In this document: positions 44,467 through 52,477 of the stretch, one piece after another
How positions within the stretch are numbered: position 1 is the stretch's first letter
Layout: every line of letters begins with the position of its first letter
Assembly (NCBI GenBank): GCA_036392935.1
Contig: DASVWZ010000322.1
Span: 1 to 64,000, forward strand
Direction: 5' to 3'
Length of the DNA stretch: 64,000 nucleotides
Source: DASVWZ01 sp036392935
Lineage (GTDB): Bacteria; Acidobacteriota; Terriglobia; Terriglobales; Acidobacteriaceae
The notes under the pieces: model-generated
Seen by the model: the letters and a program-made list of their open reading frames with translations, nothing else
What the model was told of the DNA's origin: nothing
The model's database searches: none
Program-made: the position numbers and the translations under genes

Positions 44467-45132
44467 ATGATGACTCCGCGCAAACCAAAGCAGCCCGTCT
44501 TCGACCCCGCGATGTTCCTCGCGCACATCGGGCGGGGCAGAAAAATCGTATCTTTCCCGAAGGGTAGGACAGTTTTCGCTCAGGGCGACTCGTGTGATGA
44601 GGTTTATTACATTCAATCGGGAAAAGTGAAACTGACAGTCGTCTCGAAAACCGGCAAAGAGGCCACCATCGCGATTCTGAGCGAGGGCGATTTCTTCGGC
44701 GAAGATAGTCTTGCCCGGCACCGTCTTCGCATGGCGACTGTCACTGCCGTGAGCGATTGTGAACTCATGCGTATTGAAAAGAGTGCCATGCTGCGCGTGC
44801 TTCACGCAGAACACACATTTTCAGATTTGTTCGTCGAGCATCTGTTATCGCGGAACATCCGCTATCAGGAAGACTTGATCGACCATATCTTCAATTCCAG
44901 CGAGAAGCGTCTGGCCCGCATTCTTCTTATATTCGCCGGCTTCGGAAAAGATGGCATCAGGGAAAAAACCGAGATTCCCAAAATCAGTCAGGAAACACTG
45001 GCCGAGATGGTCGGTACCACCCGTCCCCGGGTGAACGCCTTCATGAACAAGTTCAGGAAGCTGGGCTTCATCGACTACAACGGTGGACTAGAAGTCCACA
45101 GTTCCCTGCTCAATGTGGTTCTTCTTGAATAA
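44467..45132 (+). CDS. Crp/Fnr-family transcription regulator
   Basis: 221 residues. The N-terminal cyclic-nucleotide-type sensor is visible: KGRTVFAQGDSCDEVYYIQSGKVKLTVVSKTGKEATIAIL and FFGEDSL. The helix-turn-helix (ISQETLAEMVGTTRPRVNAFMNKFRKLGFIDY) sits near 180-210. No iron-sulfur cysteines at the N-terminus, so it is more Crp-like than Fnr-like. The start could be either ATG of 44467/44470. Confidence 0.88.
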   Translation: MMTPRKPKQPVFDPAMFLAHIGRGRKIVSFPKGRTVFAQGDSCDEVYYIQSGKVKLTVVSKTGKEATIAILSEGDFFGEDSLARHRLRMATVTAVSDCELMRIEKSAMLRVLHAEHTFSDLFVEHLLSRNIRYQEDLIDHIFNSSEKRLARILLIFAGFGKDGIREKTEIPKISQETLAEMVGTTRPRVNAFMNKFRKLGFIDYNGGLEVHSSLLNVVLLE

Positions 45133-45250
45133 TCCGGCTTCCTCCTGTGATACGCTCCAGTCGAGGGTCCATACCTCTCCTCATTCAGGTCTCCTGAGCT
45201 AAGGCAGCCCATCTGAAGTCTTCCCTTCTTAGCCGGTTCAGGAGGCTCAC

Positions 45251-45439
45251 ATGCGCTCAAAAGCTTTGCTGCACGAAGCTCAGCAACTTAAAGACGTCAG
45301 CGGACGGCTGGAATTGCTGGCTGAAGACCACCCCACCGTCACCGACGCAATTCTCACCATCTGCGGAACCATCCGCAGCACCGCCACCATTCTGGAGGTG
45401 CTGGTAGCAACAAAACTGGATGGTGCCCAGCCTATCTGA
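45251..45439 (+). CDS. Small helical protein, 62 aa
   Basis: ATG with CAGGAGG eight bases upstream. The 62 residues are nearly all helix-forming (LLHEAQQLKDVSGRLELLAE and onward). No family recognised. It is the first of four small genes in a row behind the Crp-type gene. Confidence 0.6.
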   Translation: MRSKALLHEAQQLKDVSGRLELLAEDHPTVTDAILTICGTIRSTATILEVLVATKLDGAQPI

Positions 45440-45453
45440 TCGGGTGTCTCCGA

Positions 45454-45939
45454 TTGAACAGCGTCCCGCCAATCGGCAGCGTATATTTTTTCACAAATAT
45501 CTTGCCAAAGGGGGTTCGCTCCTCGGTGACATCACCAAATCGTCAGTTGGTCCACAGCAGCGATAGGGTCACAAGAATTCTGACGGGCTGGAAGGAAATT
45601 TCTGCGTATTTGCGCCGGGGCGTGAGGACTGTGCAGAGATGGGAAGGTCTCGGACTTCCCGTTCGCCGTATCAAGGGCGCTCGGCCCAGTCCGGTGTTCG
45701 CTTTTGCTGGAGAGCTGGATGTTTGGGAACGATCTTTGCCAACGCCAATCCTGGATGTGATTGCCGGTCTAAACGCCAAAATTGGGTCGCTGGAGATTGA
45801 AATCGCTTCTCTGAACCAGCAGCTGATAGACGAGAAGCGGCGCAGTTTGGTCGAGAACTCGACAATACCGAGCTCAAGCCGGGAAGCGCCCGAAACCTGC
45901 TCCATTGCACTCCGCGGATACGGCCCCTTGCGGCAATGA
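45454..45939 (+). CDS. Helix-turn-helix regulator of the WKEISAYL family
   Basis: 161 residues, probably TTG start. The DNA-binding segment ILTGWKEISAYLRRGVRTVQRWEGLGLPVRR near 43-73 is a MerR-like winged helix seen in many acidobacterial regulators, followed by a coiled coil (LNAKIGSLEIEIASLNQQLIDEKRRS). The start is uncertain. It overlaps the following gene by 35 bases. Confidence 0.7.
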   Translation: MNSVPPIGSVYFFTNILPKGVRSSVTSPNRQLVHSSDRVTRILTGWKEISAYLRRGVRTVQRWEGLGLPVRRIKGARPSPVFAFAGELDVWERSLPTPILDVIAGLNAKIGSLEIEIASLNQQLIDEKRRSLVENSTIPSSSREAPETCSIALRGYGPLRQ

Positions 45940-46237
45940 AACTTGGACGACGCTCATCGGATCAGCAAAAGACAATTCGTGCCGGGAGCCATCGGCGACT
46001 GGGGTAACCGGAAAGGCAATTCAGGAATCGGTCCGCGCTTTTTTCAGCAGCGCGAAATTTTCAGCCAGGGAAGGAATTTGCCTGGGATGCGGTGCGGCCG
46101 CAGAATTCCAGCAAGCAACCATCTCGTTCTGGGGAAGCGACGAAATTATGGAAGTGACGCTGCCCGTCTGCAGTGAATGTGGCTCTTCCAAGGTTTCGGG
46201 GCAAACTCACGGCAATCGTGCCTGGCGCACCCAGTGA
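45905..46237 (+). CDS. Zinc-ribbon protein, 110 aa
   Basis: Two cysteine pairs, CLGCG and CSECG, are separated by about 32 residues, with ATISFWGSDEIMEVTLPV between. This looks like a zinc ribbon. The only start in frame is the TTG at 45905, inside the previous gene, without a clear ribosome site. Coding potential is supported by the cysteines, but the true start may differ. Confidence 0.45.
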   Translation: MHSADTAPCGNETWTTLIGSAKDNSCREPSATGVTGKAIQESVRAFFSSAKFSAREGICLGCGAAAEFQQATISFWGSDEIMEVTLPVCSECGSSKVSGQTHGNRAWRTQ

Positions 46238-46283
46238 ATATCCCAGACCGGTGAGATTAACGGAACTGGAGAACGACCCGCAG

Positions 46284-46496
46284 ATGTCTGCCAGCGAAGA
46301 CAACTCTTGGTTCGAAGTCTACAGAGCCGCAATGCTTGAGTTCGATCCTCAAAAGCTACCCGAACGCATTCTCGCAGCCAAAGAGGCAGTGCGATTAAGG
46401 CTCAAAGAGATCCAGGCTGACGTTGACCATCACGCGGAGCGGCAACGCATGGAAGACGCTTTGAGAGGTTTACGGGCCCTGGAGCGAGGAAAATGA
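46284..46496 (+). CDS. Small helical protein, 70 aa
   Basis: From ATG 46284 the product is SASEDNSWFEVYRAAMLEFD followed by PQKLPERILAAKEAVRLRLKEI: strongly helical and charged. The frame is open upstream to 46173, but the first 37 residues look random and overlap the previous gene. No family is recognised with certainty. It closes the row of small genes begun at 45251. Confidence 0.55.
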   Translation: MSASEDNSWFEVYRAAMLEFDPQKLPERILAAKEAVRLRLKEIQADVDHHAERQRMEDALRGLRALERGK

Positions 46497-46577
46497 CGGG
46501 GGGTGGGCGCCCGTTCCCCAAACCATCAATATCCTTTGAAACAATTGGATTGACCTCGCCACGATTCCCTCAGCGCC

Positions 46578-47759
46578 TCAGCGACCACTGCTTCCAGTTA
46601 ACGCCTGCTCCAAGTCCGCGATCAGATCCGCCGTATCTTCCAACCCAACATTCAGCCGCACAATGCGGTGTCCATAGCTCGGCCGGTTCGGACTTGACTG
46701 AAAATCATAAGCCGTCGCCAGGCTCGTCACCCCACCCCAGCTGTAGCCGATTTTGAACAGCTCCAGCGCATCCACAAACGCCTGCACCTGTTGCTTTGAA
46801 AATTTCTGGCCGAACACAATCGAAAATGTCCCCGCCGATCCCGTGAAGTCCCGCTTCCAGAATTCATGCCCCGGACACGACGGCAATGCCGGATGCAGCA
46901 CCAGTTCGATCTCCGCTCGCTTCGCCAACCACTTCGCGATCTCCAGCGCCGACTCCTCGATCACCTTCAGTCGCACTGCCATGGTCTTCATTCCCCGCAG
47001 TGCCAGGCTGCAGTCATCCGGCGATGCCGGCGACCCAATCAATTGATGCGTGCTTCCTAATTGCTGATAAAGTTTCTCGTCGCGCACCGTAATGGCCCCG
47101 AGCAGCAGATCGCTGTGCCCAGCGACATACTTGGTCAGCGCCTGCATCGAGATGTCCACCCCATGCGCAAACGCGTCAAAAAACACTCCCGCCGACCAGG
47201 TGTTATCGAGCGCCACCAAGGCCCCGGCTCGGTGCGCTACTTCGACAATTGCCGGCACATCCTGCACTTCCATGGTGATCGACCCCGGGCTCTCGCACCA
47301 GATCAGCCGCGTATTCTCGCGAAACATGGGCTGTAATTCGGCAGCGGTCACCGTCGGCGGATAAAACGCGACCTCCACCCCAAACCGCTTCATTACCCGG
47401 CTCGACAGTTTGCGATTCGGCGTATAGACGCTCTCCGGCAGCAACATATGATCGCCCGCCTTCAAGAATGAAAAGTCGATCATCGAAATCGCGCCCTGCC
47501 CGCCCGGTGTAATCAGCGTGCGAAAGCCATTTTCCAACTCGCAAACTCGTCCAGCCAATTCCAGCACCGTCGGCGTGCCGTACAAACCGTAGGTGTACCC
47601 GGCTTCGTATTGGTTCCAGGTGTCATTCACCGACGCCGCGTCGCGAAACAGCACCGTCGATCCGCGATAGGTGGGCGTGGCCAGCGAGCGAAATCCTTCG
47701 GGCACCCGCGCATCGGAATGAATCAGCTTGGTCTTCCAGCTTTTCTTCGTCTTTGCCAT
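46578..47759 (-). CDS. metC: PLP-dependent cystathionine beta-lyase-type enzyme (MetC family)
   Basis: 393 residues from ATG 47759. Family landmarks are TPTYRGSTVLF, YTYGLYGTPTVLELAGRVCELE, TPGGQGAISM, the SPGSITMEVQDVPAI region, DNTWSAG and QALTKYVAGHSDLLLG with the PLP lysine. It should cleave cystathionine to homocysteine. The other Cys/Met enzymes of this fold cannot be excluded. The 408-residue frame has a start at 47804 but lacks a ribosome site there. Confidence 0.9.
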   Translation of the reverse strand: MAKTKKSWKTKLIHSDARVPEGFRSLATPTYRGSTVLFRDAASVNDTWNQYEAGYTYGLYGTPTVLELAGRVCELENGFRTLITPGGQGAISMIDFSFLKAGDHMLLPESVYTPNRKLSSRVMKRFGVEVAFYPPTVTAAELQPMFRENTRLIWCESPGSITMEVQDVPAIVEVAHRAGALVALDNTWSAGVFFDAFAHGVDISMQALTKYVAGHSDLLLGAITVRDEKLYQQLGSTHQLIGSPASPDDCSLALRGMKTMAVRLKVIEESALEIAKWLAKRAEIELVLHPALPSCPGHEFWKRDFTGSAGTFSIVFGQKFSKQQVQAFVDALELFKIGYSWGGVTSLATAYDFQSSPNRPSYGHRIVRLNVGLEDTADLIADLEQALTGSSGR

Positions 47760-47877
47760 AGAAGAAGTGTAATTGGGGTAGCGCGAGTTGCGCCCACCGG
47801 CCATTTCACGCCAACGACCCTTCGCTTATTACCTTCGACATCTTGCCGCATCCAAAGCGCAGCGGGAGGATGCCGTT

Positions 47878-48360
47878 ATGAGCCCCAAGATTGTCTCTGC
47901 CCTGCTTTTTTCCCTCGCAACTTTCAAGCGTGCGACTCCGCCAGCTGCCCTGGCAGCGGCCGCCCTGCTGGTTTTGTCGATCTCAGCTTGCTGCCAGTCA
48001 GCCAAGCCCGCGCCGTTCGAGGTCCAGAATCCGCAAAAAAAGCAGTTCTTCCCTGCCGAAGCCGGACGGATTTACAACTCCGCCTGCGCGCTGGTTGCCC
48101 GCAGTATCCGCCCCGATAATCCGCCAGCGTTGCAGCCGCATTTTCGGCTGGTCCTGGGCGCCGATGACGATGAGTTTGTTCGCAATGGCTCGGTAAGCGA
48201 AATCCATCTGAAATCGTGGAACCCGGAAAAGTTCGCTGAAGGGGTGGTGGTCGTCGCTATTCGCGATGTCCTCCACGCCGACGATCTGGAGAAGATCGCC
48301 CACCAGTCGGTCATCCTGGCCGATTCAACCCTCGATGTCCGGGAAGTAACGGAACGGTAG
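47878..48360 (+). CDS. Lipoprotein of unknown function, 160 aa
   Basis: An N-terminal hydrophobic stretch (about 22-38) ends LSISACC, a lipoprotein box. The mature part reads FFPAEAGRIYNSACALVARSI and HFRLVLGADDDEFVRNG, ending with VILADSTLDVREVTER. No family is recognised. ATG 47878 was chosen over the open frame from 47788 because the signal sequence follows it. Confidence 0.6.
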   Translation: MSPKIVSALLFSLATFKRATPPAALAAAALLVLSISACCQSAKPAPFEVQNPQKKQFFPAEAGRIYNSACALVARSIRPDNPPALQPHFRLVLGADDDEFVRNGSVSEIHLKSWNPEKFAEGVVVVAIRDVLHADDLEKIAHQSVILADSTLDVREVTER

Positions 48361-48405
48361 CTCCCACCGGCTCTGAATCGTTGCCTGATCGTGAAGTTTC
48401 GCAAG

Positions 48406-48804
48406 TCAATCAATTTCGGGTGGGTAAGGACGGCCCCCACTCGGCTCACCCTTCGCCCTTTCCGCGACCCGCCGGAGCTCAAGATAACGACACCAACTTC
48501 GACGGGTCAGAAGCACAATGAACACCCATCCGGCGGGAATAAGTGGCAGACCGTACCACCAATCCGATTCGTGTTGGCGGCTGCGGTCCAGAACCCAGAA
48601 GATTCCGCCAATAACCGTCAGCACGCCGAGAATGGAATACTCAAGGGTAGCGCGAAGTTGAAGAATCGCGAAAAACGGCGCTTGGAACTGTGCCACAGTC
48701 TTGCCTTGGGCCTTGGCCAATCGGTCTCGTAAATGCAGCAGGAGCGCGGCAAGTCCGACAGCTACCACCAACCCCGCAAACCCTATCAAAAGGGACGTCA
48801 GCAT
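48406..48804 (-). CDS. Membrane protein, unknown function, 132 aa
   Basis: Three hydrophobic segments: about 4-24, 54-72 and 85-101. The tail is charged (RRVAERAKGEPSGGRP). No family recognised. It is convergent with the lipoprotein gene at 47878, with 45 bases between the stops. Confidence 0.5.
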   Translation of the reverse strand: MLTSLLIGFAGLVVAVGLAALLLHLRDRLAKAQGKTVAQFQAPFFAILQLRATLEYSILGVLTVIGGIFWVLDRSRQHESDWWYGLPLIPAGWVFIVLLTRRSWCRYLELRRVAERAKGEPSGGRPYPPEID

Positions 48805-48945
48805 CGTGGGTACGCCTATTCGGAGAACTAAGTATAGTGCAAGCGCCGCGAAGACCGCCGAAAACTGCGGCTTGCGTAACCTTTAATCCCCCACTTGGGC
48901 AACCCTTAGGCCTGGGTGTAGAATCTTTCCTCAGAGGTTAGCCTT

Positions 48946-49464
48946 ATGCGCGAGGCTCTGTGCATCGTCGCCATCCTTGTTGCCTCTGTCCCGGGCATCA
49001 GCGCTCAAACTTCCTCAATCTCGCCACCTTCGAGCAAACAGCAACCAGCGGAAAGCCAATCGTCCGATCGCAACTGGCATTTGCGTCTCGGCACCGTCAC
49101 TGCGGGTTATTTCCAAGGCCCCGGACTTTATCCCTATTACTATCCTTACTACTTGGCAGCCCCGTGGTACCCGTTTTGGGGTTGGTATTATCCCGCCTAC
49201 GTTCCGAATTTCACCTACTCGTCCGGCAAAGGCGAAGTCAAGCTTGCCGCCCCAACCAAAGACGCCAAGGTCTTTGTCGACGGAGCCTACGCCGGCACCG
49301 CCGACCATTTAAAGAACATCTGGCTCGATCCCGGAGCTTACGATTTGGCCGTCGCCACGCCCGGCGCCGAGACCTTCCAGCAACGCATTTACGTGCTGAG
49401 CGGCAAGACCTTGAAAATTACCGCCAGCGCGGATCCCAACACACTCCAAAAGGAGCAGCCATGA
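48946..49464 (+). CDS. Secreted PEGA-domain protein
   Basis: 172 residues, signal peptide ending GISAQ. A central tyrosine-proline-rich stretch (YPYYYPYYLAAPWYPFWG) precedes a PEGA domain with GEVKLAAPTKDAKVFVDGAYAG, LDPGAYDLAVATPG and LSGKTLKITA. PEGA domains are found in surface-associated proteins. The stop overlaps the next gene's start (ATGA at 49461-49464), so translation is coupled. Confidence 0.75.
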   Translation: MREALCIVAILVASVPGISAQTSSISPPSSKQQPAESQSSDRNWHLRLGTVTAGYFQGPGLYPYYYPYYLAAPWYPFWGWYYPAYVPNFTYSSGKGEVKLAAPTKDAKVFVDGAYAGTADHLKNIWLDPGAYDLAVATPGAETFQQRIYVLSGKTLKITASADPNTLQKEQP

Positions 49465-49529
49465 TTCATACAGCCGTGACTCATACAAGCATGATTCACA
49501 CAAGCATGATTCGCACAAACATGATCCGC
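49455..49529 (+). repeat. Five 15-nt repeats that encode a run of start codons
   Basis: Units at 49455, 49470, 49485, 49500 and 49515, each of the type ACAAGCATGATTCAC. They code for (T/S)-x-M-I-(H/R). Four of the five contain in-frame ATG; the second has GTG. The first three bases of the array overlap the end of the preceding gene. Confidence 0.8.
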
Positions 49530-50189
49530 ACACTTTGTGCCCTGTTTTGCCTCACCACCCTGCTTTTCGCCGGACCCAAAGGAACCGTGCCCCGCTCGAG
49601 TGCGTCGCGTTACAGCGCTCACGCCGAATCCAATGGCGTTGCCGTCGGTGCCCGGCTGCTCACCTCCGACGAAGCTCGCAAGGCCTTCACCTCAGACGTC
49701 AACCGCTGCTGCGTAGTCGTTGAAGTGGCGCTCTACCCCGGTAAAGACAAGCCGTCGGATGTCTCCGTCAACGACTTCGATCTCCAGGTCAAAGACTCCG
49801 ACACCGCCGCCAAACCTTCCAGTCCTCAAGTGGTCGCGGCCAGCCTGCAGCAAAAAGCCCGCGATCAGCGCGACGTTGCGGTTTCACCCAACGTGGGCGT
49901 AGTCCGCAGCAGCCCCACTTATGATCCTGCCTACGGCCCGGTCGGGGGCGGCGTTGCCACCATGGCTGGAGTGAGCGTTGTACCCGGCCCTCGCGGCCGC
50001 GGACCGGGCGCGAGCGATCAGGACCGCTCTGCCATGGAAACCGAGTTGAGCGAAAAAGGCCTGCCCGAAGGATCGACCGCCGCGCCCGTCGCCGGCTATC
50101 TTTACTTTTCGCTGCCCCGCAGCAACAAGGCGGTCTATAGCCTGCAATACCTGCTGAACGGCGAAAAAATCTCGCTCACGCTGAATTGA
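49461..50189 (+). CDS. Secreted protein, unknown function, with repeated N-terminus
   Basis: 242 residues from ATG 49461, with AGGAG seven bases upstream. The first residues MIHTAVTHTSMIHTSMIRT are repeat-encoded, then a signal peptide LCALFCLTTLLFA follows. Any of the ATGs at 49461, 49491, 49506 or 49521 could start the protein. The body has a GPVGGGVATMAG stretch and a C-terminal YLYFSLPRSNKAVYSLQYLLNG. No family is recognised. It is coupled to the PEGA gene. Confidence 0.65.
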   Translation: MIHTAVTHTSMIHTSMIRTNMIRTLCALFCLTTLLFAGPKGTVPRSSASRYSAHAESNGVAVGARLLTSDEARKAFTSDVNRCCVVVEVALYPGKDKPSDVSVNDFDLQVKDSDTAAKPSSPQVVAASLQQKARDQRDVAVSPNVGVVRSSPTYDPAYGPVGGGVATMAGVSVVPGPRGRGPGASDQDRSAMETELSEKGLPEGSTAAPVAGYLYFSLPRSNKAVYSLQYLLNGEKISLTLN

Positions 50190-50252
50190 CGGGAATGAGT
50201 TCGATGCCGCCGCGACGAGGCGGCAGCTAGTTGTATTCCCGGCGCCCGCGGC

Positions 50253-51113
50253 TCACGCCGCCGGGAATCCAAACATCAGCCACGACTGATTGGCTACCCA
50301 ATCCGGGTAGAGCGCCGTCATCTGGTCGAACAGTTCCTGGTCAGACTTTGCGGTTCTCTGCAGCCGGTCGAAGTCCTCGAGGTAGCGCTTGGTTTCCTGG
50401 ATCGTCGACGGAGAATCGGGCGCGCCCGTCTTCTTGTGGCCGGCGACGACCATCGTCGGGTTCAGCGCAGCTAACCGGTCGAGCGCTGCGATCCAATTCT
50501 TTCGGCTCTCGGGCGTGGTGTCCCCGACGTACATGCGGCATTGGTTGTACACAACATCGCCGGCAACAATCAGGCCGATCGATGGAACGTAGAGAGATGT
50601 TGAATCGGGGCTATCGGTGCGGCCCTGCTCAATGATGCGCAGTTCGTTGCCTTCGAGTGTAAACGCGCCTTGCTCGTAGGGCTCAGGCTGAACCAACTTG
50701 GTTGGCACTTGCTCAGGAAACATCCGCTTTGCCAGGCGCTCCACGGTAGGAGTGAAAGACATCTGCATGGCGTTCAGCGTCTTGGGGGTTGCGATGGCGC
50801 GAGCGGCTGGAAAACGGTCGAGCAGAACGCTCAAACCGTAGAAGTGGTCGAAATGGGCGTGGGTTATATAGATGGTCTCCAGGTTGCGGTTGTGCAGAGC
50901 AATCCAATCTGCGAGGGCGTTGGCCTCGGCCACTGTTCCCATTGCGTCCACCAGCACCGCGTCATATTCGCCGAAGATTAATGTCGACGTAATCGGGTCA
51001 AAGCCCAGCGCTTCACCGAAGGCCTTCGGCCGCTCGCCGACCATCGCCTTTCCCGGGGCGGTAAAAACGTTCACACCGAGTGAGGCCTGCTTCGATCCAT
51101 TTGTGCTGTTCAT
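50253..51113 (-). CDS. Metallo-beta-lactamase-fold hydrolase
   Basis: 286 residues from ATG 51113, which has AAAGGAG seven bases upstream; the longer frame to 51173 lacks one. The metal ligands are in THAHFDHFYG, with LIVAGDVVYN and VVAGHKKTG further on. A two-metal hydrolase is expected; the substrate is unknown. It has no visible signal peptide, so it should act in the cytoplasm. Confidence 0.88.
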   Translation of the reverse strand: MNSTNGSKQASLGVNVFTAPGKAMVGERPKAFGEALGFDPITSTLIFGEYDAVLVDAMGTVAEANALADWIALHNRNLETIYITHAHFDHFYGLSVLLDRFPAARAIATPKTLNAMQMSFTPTVERLAKRMFPEQVPTKLVQPEPYEQGAFTLEGNELRIIEQGRTDSPDSTSLYVPSIGLIVAGDVVYNQCRMYVGDTTPESRKNWIAALDRLAALNPTMVVAGHKKTGAPDSPSTIQETKRYLEDFDRLQRTAKSDQELFDQMTALYPDWVANQSWLMFGFPAA

Positions 51114-51426
51114 TTGGACTCCTTTCGATGTCAGAGCGAGCGACTGTTTAAGGCAAGTTTGGCGGAAGAGCAACGAGAAGCGATCGGTGAGACAGAGGTA
51201 TCAAACGATACCCAAGCCTCCGCTGAAATGTACGCTCCGGGACTAGGCTAGGTCAATTCGCGGAACCGCAGGCAGTTCCATGGGCCTGGTTGACTGGCGG
51301 AGAGGGTGGGATTTGACCTTGAGGCGTTCACGCGGCGTCTGCGCCGCGTGCCGAAATCCTGATCCGCGCTCTTGCAGCGAAGGATCTTGTATCAAACACC
51401 CCAGCGAATTGGACTGGAAGCCACTC

Positions 51427-51897
51427 CTAGCGAATCGGACAAGAGCTTGCAACCTCGTCGGTAGGGTTAGCGATCAAAACAGTATCCAAGGTACAGGTAC
51501 GCGACGAACAATCCAACCTTTCCGCCTGTTTGAATGCCCTGCTTGGAGACAATAACAAACGATATTCCCCGCGTTTGACTGTTCCGAGGTTGAACTTGCC
51601 ATCAGCATCCGTTGAGAATCTCCCAACGCTCTCCTGCTTAGATTCCGAAACGAAGCGCCTGAGCTCTATCGGAGAGTTCTCGAAAGGTGCCTTCGTTTGA
51701 TCGGTGATACGGCCCTGGAGGGTCGAATTCCTTGTCAGAACGAGATTAGCCCGCAACGGCTCAACAGAAGCGCAGTACTCCGGGCTCCCCGGTGAAAATC
51801 CAGCGTTCCGGCTCTGCCCAATTACTACGACCTGGCTGCGCAATGTGGCGATGGGCATCACGAACAGCGCCAAAGCTGCGACGAGCCGATATTTCAT
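51427..51897 (-). CDS. Secreted carboxypeptidase-regulatory-like protein
   Basis: 156 residues. A signal peptide (MKYRLVAALALFVMPIATLRSQ) precedes one Ig-like regulatory fold: LQGRITDQTKAPFENSPIELR, STDADGKFNLGTVKRGEYRLLL. Two cysteines near the end (DCSSRTC) may pair. The function is unknown. Confidence 0.7.
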   Translation of the reverse strand: MKYRLVAALALFVMPIATLRSQVVVIGQSRNAGFSPGSPEYCASVEPLRANLVLTRNSTLQGRITDQTKAPFENSPIELRRFVSESKQESVGRFSTDADGKFNLGTVKRGEYRLLLSPSRAFKQAERLDCSSRTCTLDTVLIANPTDEVASSCPIR

Positions 51898-51945
51898 AAG
51901 GGAATCTGGCGGAGCGGACAGTCCGGTGCGAACTCGTCTCTTGGC

Positions 51946-52118
51946 AATTCCCTGCTAACAGGGAAATTTACAGGGAATTTGCGGAATTTTGGGTTCAAGA
52001 ACCCGCTCCAGTCTCTCTAATCTGCTGATTCTACTGGGCGAATTTCCTGAATTCCCTAAAAACGGAACAGGGAATTATTTTTCACTATCAGGGAATCACT
52101 ACGCGGTTTCAGGGAATC
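51946..52118. repeat. Cluster of seven CAGGGAATT boxes
   Basis: AATTCCCTG 51946, CAGGGAAA 51959, CAGGGAATT 51971, AATTCCCT 52050, CAGGGAATT 52068, CAGGGAATC 52089 and 52110. The first two and the fourth and fifth form inverted pairs. There is no supported gene in 51898-52477. I recall similar CAGGGAAT-rich DNA near this recombinase family in other bacteria; that is from memory. Confidence 0.75.
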
Positions 52119-52477
52119 CGCGAAAAAGAACAGGCGGTGGGAAATGATACCCCGTCGGGCAAACGAAGGCTGTCGGTGGTGAATGATTGAAGAGAGGTGA
52201 TATGCCGTCGAGTGTGCGCATTTCGGAGCGAAAAGCTAGCGCAAGAAGCAACTCCCGGACCTGATGGGTGAGGCTGGGACTAATCGTGAAAACGCCCACC
52301 GTCGGTTTTTAGAACGATGCTCGTGCTCACAAACTTCGTTTGTCGAGCCCAAACCCAGCGAAGGGTCGACAGGGGAACCACCTCATGCTAGCGATTACTC
52401 CCGATTCGTGTTAGGGACACGAAATCCCAGTTGCCGACGTTGTTCCTCCCAACTTAAAGAGAACCCCTTGGAGAGCC

